Below are positions 44,177 through 53,062 of a DNA stretch of 64,000 nt, piece after piece. Source of the stretch: Paenibacillus sp. PvR098 (lineage in GTDB: Bacteria > Bacillota > Bacilli > Paenibacillales > NBRC-103111); assembly GCF_017833255.1 (NCBI RefSeq), contig NZ_JAFIBU010000001.1, forward strand, positions 3,322,001 to 3,386,000. The letters are read 5' to 3'. The notes under the pieces are model-generated. The model was not told the origin of the DNA and made no database searches. It was given only the letters and a program-made list of their open reading frames with translations. The translations under genes and the position numbers were made by a program. Position 1 is the stretch's first letter. Each line of letters opens with the position of its first letter.

Positions 44177-44551
44177 ATGTATACTGTAGCTCAGAAGTAT
44201 CAAAATAATCAAGTGACAACATCGACTCCTGGGGAACTAACTCTTATGCTATATAATGGTGCGATTAAGTTTATTAAGCAGACGAAATCAGCTATCTTAG
44301 AAAAACAATTGGACAAGGCTCACCATTTCAATCTTCGGGTACAGGATATCATCAATGAATTAATTATTACATTAGACCGTTCCTACCCAATCTCGGAACA
44401 GTTACTTATCATGTACGACTACATGAAGCGTCGAATGATTGAAGCGAACATCAAAAAAGATGGGACCATCATTGATGAGGTGGAAGGCTTTTTCGTACAG
44501 TTTCGTGATACGTGGAAGGAAGTTATGATACTGTCCAAACAACAAGCATAG
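44177..44551 (+). CDS. fliS: FliS, flagellin export chaperone
   Basis: 124 residues from ATG 44177 with GGGAGAG upstream. YQNNQVTTSTPGELTLMLYNGAIKF and FNLRVQDIINELIITLDRSYPISEQLLIMYDYMKRR fit the four-helix FliS bundle. Binds the C-terminus of flagellin in the cytoplasm. A decayed paralog lies at 45652. Confidence 0.95.
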   Translation: MYTVAQKYQNNQVTTSTPGELTLMLYNGAIKFIKQTKSAILEKQLDKAHHFNLRVQDIINELIITLDRSYPISEQLLIMYDYMKRRMIEANIKKDGTIIDEVEGFFVQFRDTWKEVMILSKQQA

Positions 44552-44560
44552 AAAGGGGGA

Positions 44561-44932
44561 ATGATGAATATTACCTCTCTAGATGCCATATTACAAGACT
44601 TGCTTGAGCTTACTCTTTTTTTAGAGAAGAAAGTTCAAGCAGAAAGTGAACCGGAGGAATGGATAGAGCTACTGGATAAGAGACAAGAGGTGATGAATCA
44701 GTTATCAGGACTGTTTGCAGAAGGGGTCTCTTTAACAGAAGTTCAAAAACAAACCTATCTTCAACCAACCTATGAAGCGGATAGGAAGATCGTTCCAATC
44801 ATGGATGCGAAAAAAAAGGCAACAGAAACCCAGCTAGCCATTATTCGAAAAAGTAAAGCTGCCAACCAGCAGTATGGAGGATATGGTAACTCTTATGCTC
44901 CGTATGGTGCTTTTTTTGATAAAAAGAAATAA
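44561..44932 (+). CDS. FliT-like flagellar protein
   Basis: 123 residues from ATG 44561 (ATG 44564 equally possible; GAAAGGGGG upstream). Helical N-terminal ~95 residues (ILQDLLELTLFLEKKVQAESEP) resemble FliT-type chaperones. The last ~25 residues are Tyr/Gly/Asn-rich, which is unusual. Position after fliS supports a FliT role, binding FliD. Confidence 0.75.
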   Translation: MMNITSLDAILQDLLELTLFLEKKVQAESEPEEWIELLDKRQEVMNQLSGLFAEGVSLTEVQKQTYLQPTYEADRKIVPIMDAKKKATETQLAIIRKSKAANQQYGGYGNSYAPYGAFFDKKK

Positions 44933-44935
44933 TCG

Positions 44936-44992
44936 AAAAGAAAAGGAAAAATGGTCGGAACCTTCGTCATTTTTCCTTTTCTTTTTTTACAT
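44936..44992 (+). terminator. Strong terminator after fliT-like gene
   Basis: Perfect 18-bp stem: 44936-44953 pairs with 44968-44985, followed by T-run. Confidence 0.95.
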
Positions 44993-45087
44993 TGCACCTT
45001 TATAGCCAATGTGATACATATTGTTTAGCTTTCTTTGGTGCGTTGGACTTTGAGGGGAACGAAATTTTTAATATTCCTGAATATGAC

Positions 45088-45115
45088 TAAAAGAACCACA
45101 GTGGATATCCGATAT
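45088..45115 (+). promoter_or_regulatory. Sigma-D promoter of flaG
   Basis: TAAA (45088-45091), 16 bases, TCCGATAT (45108-45115). The -10 box overlaps nearly to an ATG at 45118, ruling out that codon as the start. Confidence 0.78.
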
Positions 45116-45147
45116 ATATGGTAATCGAAAAGCATGGGGGAGTGTCA

Positions 45148-45570
45148 ATGGAAATTTATTCTTTTACAGGAGGAACACCAATTAATCATTCTTCAATTGG
45201 GCCGCAAGGCATCAATGGATCATCTAAAAAAGGCAAAGAAGACGTTATATCAGATTTAATTCTTTCCGATACTGCCAATCTTCAATCCGTCCAAACCATT
45301 GAAGAAATGAAAAAACTCAAACTGCAAGGCGAAAAAATTACAGTTAGTGATGCTCAGTTAATAAAAGCCATTGAAAAAGCCATCAAGGCTGTTCAGGGAC
45401 CCGAAACCACATTACAATTTTCTATCCATGAACAAACTAAACAAATTATGGTGAAAGTAATGGAAAAGCAAACGGGAAAATTGATCCGAGAAGTTCCTCC
45501 GGAAAAAACGCTTGATTTTGTCGCGAGTATTTGGAAAATGGCGGGTATTTTAATTGACGAAAAAAGATAG
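45148..45570 (+). CDS. flaG: FlaG family protein
   Basis: 140 residues from ATG 45148 with GGGGGAG upstream. The conserved C-terminal half has LQFSIHEQTKQIMVKVMEKQTGKLIREVPPEKTLDFVASIW, the FlaG/YvyC signature. FlaG influences filament length in other bacteria. Placed after the fliD operon here, whereas in B. subtilis it comes before fliD. Confidence 0.92.
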   Translation: MEIYSFTGGTPINHSSIGPQGINGSSKKGKEDVISDLILSDTANLQSVQTIEEMKKLKLQGEKITVSDAQLIKAIEKAIKAVQGPETTLQFSIHEQTKQIMVKVMEKQTGKLIREVPPEKTLDFVASIWKMAGILIDEKR

Positions 45571-45651
45571 TGGTGCGATCAAATTTTGCAAGCAAGCCAT
45601 TAAATCAATTTAGCAAAACAAATGTAAGGATGCCCAGAATAGTTAACTAAA

Positions 45652-45889
45652 GCGCAAGATATTATAACCGAATTAATGATTACGCTGGACGAGCATGCAT
45701 TATTGCAGAGCCGCTAATAAAGCTGTATGAATATTTATTTTTTAATTGATTGAAAACACCAATACCAAGAAGAAAACGGAATTCGCGGAAGAAGTGCGCG
45801 AGTATCTTTTACAACTAAAAGAAATCTGGATGGTGTTGCGAAAGTATGACAAAATATTAATACCAAGCTTGGATGAACTATTTGAATAG
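45652..45889 (+). pseudogene. Decayed second fliS
   Basis: Three fragments in successive frames match FliS: AQDIITELMITLDEHA (from 45652), IIAEPLIKLYEYLFF (from 45699) and IENTNTKKKTEFAEEVREYL...LKEIWM (from 45749, stop 45887-45889). They align in order with RVQDIINELIITLD, ISEQLLIMYDYM and GFFVQFRDTWKEVM of the intact fliS at 44177. Two frameshifts, an internal stop and a missing N-terminus make it non-functional. The rest of 45571-46021 holds no gene. Confidence 0.8.
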
Positions 45890-45953
45890 AGGGCCAATCA
45901 TAGGAAATTTAATTAACCGACCTCTTGGCTTGTGTTTTACTGCATGGGAAGGT

Positions 45954-46005
45954 AGACGCTAATAAAGCGTCTTTCGGACTCTTGTTCCTTCACAAGGGTC
46001 TTTTT
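45954..46005 (+). terminator. Two successive hairpins, the second with T-run
   Basis: AGACGCT/AGCGTCT (45954-45972) then GACTCTTGT/ACAAGGGTC (45977-46000) followed by TTTTT. Likely terminates flaG and the fliS remnant. Confidence 0.8.
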
Positions 46006-46021
46006 GCTGTTCACACTACCC

Positions 46022-46051
46022 TGTGGACAATGTGCATAACTCTGTTGATAA
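46022..46051 (-). other. Cluster of three DnaA-box-like 9-mers
   Basis: TGTGGACAA (46022-46030), TGTGCATAA (46031-46039) and TGTTGATAA (46043-46051) are reverse complements of TTGTCCACA, TTATGCACA and TTATCAACA. The middle one fits the consensus TTATNCACA exactly, the others with one mismatch. They are in the same orientation and nearly contiguous. Confidence 0.5.
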
Positions 46052-46168
46052 CTTTTTAGAAAATGTCGAAAAACCGCGACAGAACGGGCTTTTTGACTGT
46101 GAATAGGTTTTTAACAGAATGTTAATACAGGAATTTTCAAAATATTTTTATAACAGGCCGAAGCTGCA

Positions 46169-46198
46169 TTGACACGGATAAGTTTGGGGTGATATATT
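46169..46198 (+). promoter_or_regulatory. Sigma-A promoter of the cold-shock gene
   Basis: TTGACA (46169-46174), 18 bases, TATATT (46193-46198), about 50 bases before the start codon. Confidence 0.65.
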
Positions 46199-46251
46199 CG
46201 AAATGTAGGCTGAAGCTTGCAGTTATTTGATAACGAAGGGAATGTTTTTGC

Positions 46252-46449
46252 ATGCAAGGTAAAGTAAAATGGTTTAACGCAGAAAAAGGCTATGGCTTCA
46301 TCGAACGTGAAGACGGGGGCGACGTATTCGTACATTTCTCCGCTATTCAAACAGACGGTTTCAAGACATTGGAAGAAGGACAATCCGTTGAGTTTGATAT
46401 TGTAGAGGGCGCACGCGGTCCTCAAGCGGCTAACGTCATCAAGTTGTAA
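46252..46449 (+). CDS. Cold-shock protein (CspA/B family)
   Basis: 65 residues from ATG 46252, GAAGGGAATG upstream. [17 protein letters not shown] (RNP1) and DVFVHFSAI (RNP2) are complete; the whole protein is a single five-strand OB fold. Binds single-stranded RNA/DNA as an RNA chaperone. Stands alone between its promoter and a terminator. Confidence 0.97.
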   Translation: MQGKVKWFNAEKGYGFIEREDGGDVFVHFSAIQTDGFKTLEEGQSVEFDIVEGARGPQAANVIKL

Positions 46450-46503
46450 TCATCCGGCCGGATTCGGCCGCGTTTATAGATGGTTATGTTTGAAGATGGC
46501 TTG

Positions 46504-46535
46504 ACACCCTGGAAGAAATTCCGGGGTGTTTTTTT
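46504..46535 (+). terminator. Terminator of the cold-shock gene
   Basis: ACACCCTGGAA (46504-46514) pairs with TTCCGGGGTGT (46519-46529) with one imperfect position, then a T-run. Confidence 0.9.
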
Positions 46536-46667
46536 GTATGCGCATACTTTGTCGAAACATTAGTAGTTTTGTGTCAATTTTTCGTAAAAAATAGGACTAG
46601 AAGGATGAAGGATTTTTAAAGCAGAAAGAGAATATATATAGTGTAGGTATGAAAGGAGGAGTACTAC

Positions 46668-47222
46668 ATGAAATTCAACATTCGCGGAGAAAATATCGAA
46701 GTGACAGAAGCGTTGAGAGACCATGTTGAGAAAAAGCTGAGTAAGCTGGAAAGGTACTTTGAAGCTCCCCCTACATCTGAAGTTAACGTAACGCTAAGTG
46801 TTGTGAAAGGCATGCAGACCATTGAAGTGACGATCCCCCTTACAGGTTTGATGCTGAGAGCGGAAGAGAAGCATGCAGATATGTATGCATCTGTAGATCT
46901 TGTGGTAGACAAGCTGGAGCGGCAAATTCGGAAGGCCAAAACGAAGGCGAACCGTAAAATCCGCCAAGAAGGCGGGATTAAGGATTTATTCCGGGTCGAA
47001 TCAGAACCAAGCGCTTCCTATTCCCTTGAAGATGAGGATGAATACGAATTGGTGCGGACGAAGCGGTTTATGCTGAAGCCGATGGATGTGGAAGAAGCCA
47101 TTCTGCAAATGAACATGGTAGGTCATAATTTCTTTGTATTTGCTAACTCCGATACGGAACAGGTCAACGTGGTGTATAAGCGTGACGACGGGAGATACGG
47201 CTTGATTGAGCCCGCCCGGTAA
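46668..47222 (+). CDS. hpf: Ribosome hibernation promoting factor, long form
   Basis: 184 residues from ATG 46668 with AAAGGAGGAG upstream. N-terminal S30AE domain (FNIRGENIEVTEALRDHVEKKLSKLERYF) and C-terminal dimerisation domain (VRTKRFMLKPMDVEEAILQMNMVGHNFFVF) make it the long HPF that forms 100S ribosomes in stationary phase. Precedes secA as yvyD does in B. subtilis. Confidence 0.96.
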   Translation: MKFNIRGENIEVTEALRDHVEKKLSKLERYFEAPPTSEVNVTLSVVKGMQTIEVTIPLTGLMLRAEEKHADMYASVDLVVDKLERQIRKAKTKANRKIRQEGGIKDLFRVESEPSASYSLEDEDEYELVRTKRFMLKPMDVEEAILQMNMVGHNFFVFANSDTEQVNVVYKRDDGRYGLIEPAR

Positions 47223-47245
47223 TCCCTTAGCTTGAAAGAAGATCC

Positions 47246-47309
47246 GAGCTTGCCTGAATCGCTGGTGGTGCGTCGTAAGATGCCCGCGGCGCCCGGGCAG
47301 GCTCTTTTT
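47246..47309 (+). terminator. Terminator after hpf
   Basis: GAGCTTGCCTG (47246-47256) pairs mostly with GCAGGCTC (47297-47304), then TTTTT; the loop holds a further GC-rich hairpin. Confidence 0.7.
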
Positions 47310-47336
47310 AGTAATATAGGGAAATACAGTGGTCTG

Positions 47337-47365
47337 TTGCGGCGAGAAGAGCAAACTGCTACAAT
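47337..47365 (+). promoter_or_regulatory. Sigma-A promoter of secA
   Basis: TTGCGG (47337-47342), 17 bases, TACAAT (47360-47365), about 45 bases before secA. Confidence 0.65.
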
Positions 47366-47411
47366 TTAGGCTATAGGATATTGTTCGAAGAAAAGAAAGG
47401 GGATTAGCAGA

Positions 47412-49928
47412 ATGCTAGGACTCGTGAAAAAAATATTTGGAGATCCAAATGACCGCGAACTGAAGCGGATGTGGAAGGCGGTTGAGTATATCAACTCGCT
47501 GGAGCCGTCTATCGAAGCTTTATCGGATCAGGAGCTCCATAATAAAACATATGAATTCCGCGAACGTTTGGAGAAAGGCGAGGATCTGGACGATCTGCTG
47601 CCGGAAGCTTTTGCGGTGGTAAGGGAAGCGTCCAAGCGTGTACTGGGCAAGCGTCATTATGACGTACAGCTCATTGGCGGTATGGTGCTGCACGAAGGCC
47701 GGATCGCGGAGATGCGGACAGGAGAAGGTAAAACGCTGGTGGGTACGCTTCCGGTGTATTTGAATGCGCTCCTGGGTAAAGGCGTTCATGTGGTAACGGT
47801 CAATGATTATTTGGCGCAGCGCGACAGCGCAGAGATGGGTAAAATTTATCAGTTTCTGGGTATGACCGTCGGGGTCAATCTGAATAGTCTAGAGCATGTT
47901 CAGAAGCAGGCCGCTTACGCTTGCGATGTTACGTACGGAACGAACAACGAATTCGGTTTCGACTATTTGCGTGATAACATGGTCGTATATAAAGAACAGA
48001 TGGTGCAGCGGCCGCTTTATTATGCGGTCATCGACGAGGTTGATTCGATTCTGGTCGATGAAGCCCGTACGCCGCTCATTATTTCCGGACAAGCTGCCAA
48101 ATCCACCGAAATGTATATGACGGCGGACAACTTTGTAAGCCGGTTAAAGGAAGAAGAAGAGGATTATGTTATCGATGTAAAGCTGCGTTCTGTCACGTTG
48201 ACAGAGGCAGGGGTGGAGAAAGCGGAAAAAGCGTTCGGCATTGAGAACTTGTTCGATCATGAACATGTCACGCTTAACCATCATATTCAGCAGGCATTAA
48301 AGGCGCATGTCATTATGCGCCGCGATGTGGACTACGTGGTGAATGAAGACGAGATCGTTATCGTGGACGAATTTACCGGACGCTTGATGACGGGCCGCCG
48401 ATACAGCGAAGGGTTACACCAAGCGATCGAGGCGAAAGAGAAGCTTAAAGTGCAGAACGAGTCGATGACGCTCGCTACGATTACTTTGCAGAACTACTTC
48501 CGGATGTACCGCAAGCTGTCGGGGATGACCGGTACGGCCAAGACGGAGGAAGAAGAGCTGAAGAAAATTTACGGGCTGGACGTTATTGTCGTTCCGACGA
48601 ACAGACCCATGATCCGTCAAGATATGCCGGACATTGTGTATAAATCGATTGGCAGCAAGTTCCGTGCCGCTGTCAATGAGATCGTGGAACGTCATCAAAA
48701 GAACCAGCCGATACTGGTCGGTACGGTATCCATCGAGAACTCTGAGCGTCTATCCGAAATGCTGAAGAAAAAAGGTGTAAAGCATAAAGTTCTGAACGCG
48801 AAATACCATGAGGAAGAAGCTGAAATCGTCTCCCGTGCGGGTCAGCCAGGTGCAGTGACTATTGCCACTAACATGGCGGGCCGCGGTACCGATATTACGC
48901 TGGGTGACGGTGTAGCCGAAACCGGCGGTTTGCATATTATAGGTACAGAAAGACATGAAAGCCGGCGGATCGATAACCAGCTTCGCGGACGTGCCGGACG
49001 TCAGGGCGATCCGGGATCGTCTCAATTTTACTTGTCGCTGGAAGACGAGTTGATGCGCCGATTCGGGGCGGAGAATATCATGGGAATGATGGAACGCCTT
49101 GGCTTCGAGGAAGATCAGCCGATTGAGAGCAAGCTGATCTCGAAGGCCATTGAATCCGCGCAGAAGCGTGTGGAAGGCAACAACTTCGATGTGCGGAAGA
49201 TCGTTCTTCAGTATGACGACGTGATGAACCAGCAGCGGGAGATCATCTACAAGCAACGCCGTGAGGTCATCGAATCCGAGAACATCCGGGATATCGTGCT
49301 CGGAATGATGATGCCGGTTATCGACCGCATTGTCGAAGCGCACTGCCCCGACGATCAGGTGCCGGAGGAGTGGGATCTGCAGGCCATTGTCGATTACACC
49401 AACGGAACGTTCCTGCATGAAGGTCAGCTGACGACAGAAGAGCTATGGGGTAAAGAAAAAGAAGAGATTATCGAGTACATGAAGGATCTCTTGAGACGAT
49501 TATATGAAGAACGTGAACAGCAGATTGGCGAAGAATTCATTCGCGAATTCGAGAAGGTCGTGGTGCTGCGTGCGGTCGACAGCAAGTGGATGGACCACAT
49601 TGATGCGATGGACCAGCTTCGTCAAGGGATTCACCTCCGTGCCTACGGTGGAACGGACCCTCTGCGCGAATACCAGTTCGAGGGCTATGAGATGTTCCAG
49701 GAAATGATCCAGAGCATCCAGGAGGAAGTGTCCACATACATCATGAAGGCCCATGTGGAGACCAATCTTGTGCGCGAAGCGGTAGTGGATGAGCATGAGA
49801 TGGCTACCAATGGCGGTGAAGGAGAACCTGCACCGAAGAAGCCGGTAGTCAACGAGGATAAGATCGGACGCAATGATCTGTGCCCATGCGGCAGCGGCAA
49901 AAAATATAAGCAATGCCATGGTGTGTAA
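47412..49928 (+). CDS. secA: SecA, preprotein translocase ATPase
   Basis: 838 residues from ATG 47412 with GAAAGGGG upstream. Walker [10 protein letters not shown] near residue 101, [39 protein letters not shown] and the C-terminal zinc motif [14 protein letters not shown]. Drives Sec-dependent export at the membrane, including the S-layer and other signal-peptide proteins in this window. Followed by prfB, as in many Firmicutes. Confidence 0.98.
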   Translation: MLGLVKKIFGDPNDRELKRMWKAVEYINSLEPSIEALSDQELHNKTYEFRERLEKGEDLDDLLPEAFAVVREASKRVLGKRHYDVQLIGGMVLHEGRIAEMRTGEGKTLVGTLPVYLNALLGKGVHVVTVNDYLAQRDSAEMGKIYQFLGMTVGVNLNSLEHVQKQAAYACDVTYGTNNEFGFDYLRDNMVVYKEQMVQRPLYYAVIDEVDSILVDEARTPLIISGQAAKSTEMYMTADNFVSRLKEEEEDYVIDVKLRSVTLTEAGVEKAEKAFGIENLFDHEHVTLNHHIQQALKAHVIMRRDVDYVVNEDEIVIVDEFTGRLMTGRRYSEGLHQAIEAKEKLKVQNESMTLATITLQNYFRMYRKLSGMTGTAKTEEEELKKIYGLDVIVVPTNRPMIRQDMPDIVYKSIGSKFRAAVNEIVERHQKNQPILVGTVSIENSERLSEMLKKKGVKHKVLNAKYHEEEAEIVSRAGQPGAVTIATNMAGRGTDITLGDGVAETGGLHIIGTERHESRRIDNQLRGRAGRQGDPGSSQFYLSLEDELMRRFGAENIMGMMERLGFEEDQPIESKLISKAIESAQKRVEGNNFDVRKIVLQYDDVMNQQREIIYKQRREVIESENIRDIVLGMMMPVIDRIVEAHCPDDQVPEEWDLQAIVDYTNGTFLHEGQLTTEELWGKEKEEIIEYMKDLLRRLYEEREQQIGEEFIREFEKVVVLRAVDSKWMDHIDAMDQLRQGIHLRAYGGTDPLREYQFEGYEMFQEMIQSIQEEVSTYIMKAHVETNLVREAVVDEHEMATNGGEGEPAPKKPVVNEDKIGRNDLCPCGSGKKYKQCHGV

Positions 49929-49957
49929 GAAGCGAGAGAAGCTGGACATCGGAAAGG

Positions 49958-49988
49958 GAGGTCGGGGGAAATACTCCGGTCTCTTTTT
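49958..49988 (+). terminator. Terminator or attenuator between secA and prfB
   Basis: GAGGTCGG (49958-49965) pairs with CCGGTCTC (49976-49983) with two G-T pairs, then TTTTT. Confidence 0.7.
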
Positions 49989-50019
49989 CTGCTAAAACTA
50001 CGGACAGAGGTGTTTGTGC

Positions 50020-51139
50020 ATGTTAGAAGCAGATGTAAAACGGGATTTACAAGAAACGGCCAAGCGATTGGCTGAGCTCAGGGGGTCTCTTTGACTTAGA
50101 TCTCAAACTTGAGCAAGTAGCGGACTATGAGGAAAAAATGTCAGTACCCGACTTCTGGGATGACAATGAGCGTGCGCAGAAGCTGATAGCGGAAGCGAAT
50201 GGGGTCAAAAGCGTGGTGGATCGGTTTCAGGCCATGGCTTCCGAGTACGAGGATCTCGAAGTGCTGGTGGAGCTGATGCAGGAGGAGAAAGATGAGAGCA
50301 TGGCCGGCGATATTACGACCGGTATTGCCGCTCTCGTTAAGAAGCTGGAGGACTTTGAGCTGCAGCTTCTTCTAAGCCAGCCGTATGACTGTCTGAATGC
50401 CATTCTGGAGCTGCATCCGGGCGCCGGTGGCACGGAATCGCAGGACTGGGCCGAGATGCTGCTTCGCATGTACCGCCGTTGGGCGGAGAAGAGAGACTTC
50501 AAAGTCGAGGTGCTCGACTATTTGCCGGGGGATGAGGCCGGAGTGAAGAGCGTAACGCTGCTGATTAAGGGGTATAACGCATACGGCTATTTGAAAGCGG
50601 AGAAGGGTGTGCACCGGCTGGTACGTATCTCACCTTTCGATGCATCCGGACGCAGACACACGTCGTTTGTTTCGTGCGACATTATGCCCGAAATTGACGA
50701 TGACGTGGAAGTCGAGATCCGTACCGAGGATCTCAAGGTTGACACGTACCGTGCCAGCGGTGCGGGCGGACAGCACATTAATACGACCGACTCGGCCGTG
50801 CGGATCACGCACCTCCCAACCGGTGTCGTGGTCAGCTGCCAAACGGAGCGCTCACAGATCAAGAACCGGGAGCGCGCGATGAAGATGCTTCGTTCGAAGC
50901 TGTACGAGAAGAAAATTGAAGAGCAGCGAAAGCAGCTTGCGGAAATCCGCGGCGAGGTGTCTGATATTGCTTGGGGGAGCCAGATCCGTTCATACGTGTT
51001 CCATCCGTACAGCATGGTGAAGGACCACCGGACGCAGACGGAAACCGGGAACGTGGGCGCTGTAATGGACGGCGATTTGGATATGTTTATTGACGCTTAC
51101 CTGCGCCAGCAAATCACCAAGCCGGAAAAAGAAAGCTAA
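50020..51139 (+). CDS. prfB: Peptide chain release factor 2, with programmed +1 frameshift
   Basis: About 372 residues read as 50020-50091 joined to 50093-51139. The first 24 codons from ATG 50020 (GAGGTG upstream) end at an in-frame TGA (50092-50094). Shifting +1 at CTT continues into [16 protein letters not shown] and the main body. That body carries [12 protein letters not shown], the GGQ motif in [15 protein letters not shown] and [18 protein letters not shown]. Recognises UGA and UAA. The frameshift gives autoregulation by RF2 level. Confidence 0.96.
50080..50095 (+). promoter_or_regulatory. prfB programmed frameshift site
   Basis: AGGGGG (50080-50085) Shine-Dalgarno-like stimulator, then TCT CTT TGA C. 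The slippery CTT is at 50089-50091 and the UGA stop with a C after it is at 50092-50095, identical in layout to the classical RF2 site. Confidence 0.95.
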
Positions 51140-51166
51140 ACAACATAAAATGGAGATTCCAAGCTC

Positions 51167-51266
51167 ATCCTACACTTGAAGTGCGGTATTCTTCCTGGTT
51201 TCCCCAAGTTCTATTCGGAGCTGAGGGTTACTTGGAGAAACGGCGGGCGGAGTGTAGGATTTTTTG
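51167..51266 (+). terminator. Nested two-stem structure ending in a T-run after prfB
   Basis: Outer stem: ATCCTACACT (51167-51176) with AGTGTAGGAT (51251-51260), followed by T-run. Inner stem: GTTTCCCCAAGT (51198-51209) with ACTTGGAGAAAC (51230-51241), one mismatch. Terminates prfB or controls yitT. Confidence 0.65.
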
Positions 51267-51324
51267 CATGGGGCAGGGGGTGCGACGGGTGCAGGAAGTT
51301 AGAACAAGCAACAGTGAGGCTGCC

Positions 51325-52245
51325 ATGACAAGAAAGAGTAAGCACGGTTCCAGGCGCCGCAAACGTGGGGTTCGCAGAGGTGCGGGAGGCACGTGGAATC
51401 ACCGTCTGATGGAGTATGTGCTGCTGCTGCTCGGGTCGGTGATTATTGCGGTCAGCTTTAATGTATTTTTGAGCCCGAATCAGGTAGCCTCAGGCGGGGT
51501 TTCGGGCATCAGCATCATTGTGAACAGCATCATGGGCGTTGAGCCTGCACTGACTCAATGGGCGCTGAATATTCCTCTTTTGTTGGCCGGCACACTGCTG
51601 CTGGGGAAGCAATTCGGTGTGAAAACGGCCGTCGGTGCCGTGCTGCTCCCATTACTCGTTTTACTTACGCGTGATTTGCCGTCGCTGACAGACAATATTC
51701 TACTCGCCAGTATTTATGGCGGTATACTCATTGGCATTGGACTTGGGCTGGTCTTTCGAGGCAGGGGATCTACCGGCGGTTTGGACTTGGCTGCACAAAT
51801 TTTGCATAAATATACGGGCATCAGTCTAGGGCTGTGCATTGCGCTGCTGGACGGAATGGTGATTGTAACGGCGGGGCTGCTTATTTCTCCGGAGAAGGCG
51901 ATGTATGCGCTTATCGGGTTATTCGTAACGAGTAGAACGATCAATGTGGTACAGGTGGGCTTAAGCTACTCCAAAGTGGCGTTTATTATCTCGGAGTCGG
52001 AGCAAGCATTGAAGGAGGCGATCCTCTATGAACTCGACCGTGGGCTTACGAAGCTGCAGGCCACTGGAGGTTACACAGGCGAGGAGCGGACGGTGCTTAT
52101 GGTCGTCGTAGGTCAGACGGAAGTCAGCCGGCTCAAAGAGCTGGTACGCAGGATCGATCCTGGCGCTTTCGTCATTCTGAGCGATACGAATGAGGTGCTC
52201 GGTGAAGGTTTTAAGTTAAACGGAACAGGAGGAACGAGCCCATAA
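51325..52245 (+). CDS. YitT family membrane protein
   Basis: 306 residues from ATG 51325 (ATG 51268 is an alternative; starts further upstream fall within the terminator structure). A basic N-terminus (TRKSKHGSRRRKRGVRR) leads into five or more membrane segments from about residue 33 (LMEYVLLLLGSVIIAVSFNVF), with ASGGVSGISIIVN and FRGRGSTGGLDLAAQIL. The C-terminal soluble DUF2179 domain (about 215-300) has TYTGEERTVLMVVV-like sequence. YitT-family function is unknown; transport is suspected. Confidence 0.85.
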   Translation: MTRKSKHGSRRRKRGVRRGAGGTWNHRLMEYVLLLLGSVIIAVSFNVFLSPNQVASGGVSGISIIVNSIMGVEPALTQWALNIPLLLAGTLLLGKQFGVKTAVGAVLLPLLVLLTRDLPSLTDNILLASIYGGILIGIGLGLVFRGRGSTGGLDLAAQILHKYTGISLGLCIALLDGMVIVTAGLLISPEKAMYALIGLFVTSRTINVVQVGLSYSKVAFIISESEQALKEAILYELDRGLTKLQATGGYTGEERTVLMVVVGQTEVSRLKELVRRIDPGAFVILSDTNEVLGEGFKLNGTGGTSP

Positions 52246-52266
52246 AAAGGCTGTTCCTCCTGTTTT
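52225..52266. terminator. Bidirectional terminator between yitT-like gene and fdhD
   Basis: ACAGGAGGAAC (52225-52235) pairs with GTTCCTCCTGT (52253-52263) plus an inner AGCC/GGCT. T-rich on the plus side; lies between convergent genes. Confidence 0.85.
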
Positions 52267-52270
52267 AGAT

Positions 52271-53062
52271 TTATGCTAAACGCTCTGGATGCGAGTACAC
52301 GTTAAACGTGCTTCCTCTAATAAATCCTATAACGGTAATGCCCAAGTCGTCAGCAAGCTCCAGCGCCAGATCTGTCGGTGCAGATTTGGAAAGCAGGATG
52401 CCGATGCCCATTTTGGCTGTCTTGAGCAGGACCTCCGAGCTCACTCGGCCGCTGAAGGCGATGGCTGCATCCTTCATGGATACACGTTCCCGCAGGCAGT
52501 GCCCGTACACCTTGTCAAGGGCGTTATGGCGGCCAATGTCGGTTCGGGTAACGAGCAGCTTCTCTCTGGAGCAGAGGGCCGCATTGTGAACGCCCCCGGT
52601 CTGGCGGAAGACATCGGAACCGTCTTGAAGCTGGCGAATCAGCGCAAGGCATTCGTCCGGTGTGATGTGTGAACGGCTCATCACCGTTTTGGCCGTCCGC
52701 ACATCACTTCGCAGATAGAACTGCCGGCTTTTGCCGCAGCACGACCCGATAACGCGTTTGGAATGGTCCATAAGCTTCCCTCGTTCTGGGTAAAGCAGCG
52801 TGACATCGGCGAAGCCCCGGCTGGCATTAAGCTGCAAGCCGGTAACCTCATTCGCTTCATGGATGACTCCTTCGGAAGCCAAAAATCCGAAAACCATATC
52901 CTCCATATCGGAGGGGGTACATACGATCGTAGCAAATTCTTCTCCATCGAGCCGAATCGTTAACGGCGATTCCTTGGCAATAGGGTCTGCCTGTTCAGAA
53001 AGCCGTTCTCCATCATAACGCCATACGGTTCGGGTCGAAACCGAGAGATCCATAGGAATCAC
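52271..53062 (-). CDS. fdhD: FdhD, formate dehydrogenase accessory sulfurtransferase
   Basis: 263 residues from GTG 53062 (ATG 53053 possible). The start overlaps the stop of the dehydrogenase gene. VIGSCCGKS is the cysteine loop near residue 107, with TGGVHNAALC, VTRTDIGRHNALDKV and AFSGRVSSEVLLKTAKMGI, all FdhD motifs. It transfers sulfur to the molybdenum cofactor, required for formate dehydrogenase activity. The pair is coupled on the minus strand. Confidence 0.93.
   Translation of the reverse strand: MIPMDLSVSTRTVWRYDGERLSEQADPIAKESPLTIRLDGEEFATIVCTPSDMEDMVFGFLASEGVIHEANEVTGLQLNASRGFADVTLLYPERGKLMDHSKRVIGSCCGKSRQFYLRSDVRTAKTVMSRSHITPDECLALIRQLQDGSDVFRQTGGVHNAALCSREKLLVTRTDIGRHNALDKVYGHCLRERVSMKDAAIAFSGRVSSEVLLKTAKMGIGILLSKSAPTDLALELADDLGITVIGFIRGSTFNVYSHPERLA

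Noticed and set aside
45118..45147. ATG 45118 as flaG start
   Set aside because: It lies within a few bases of the sigma-D -10, upstream of any possible transcript start; no Shine-Dalgarno.
51181..51324. Longer N-terminus for the YitT-family protein
   Set aside because: The added codons lie within the hairpin-terminator structure and are unlike the family.
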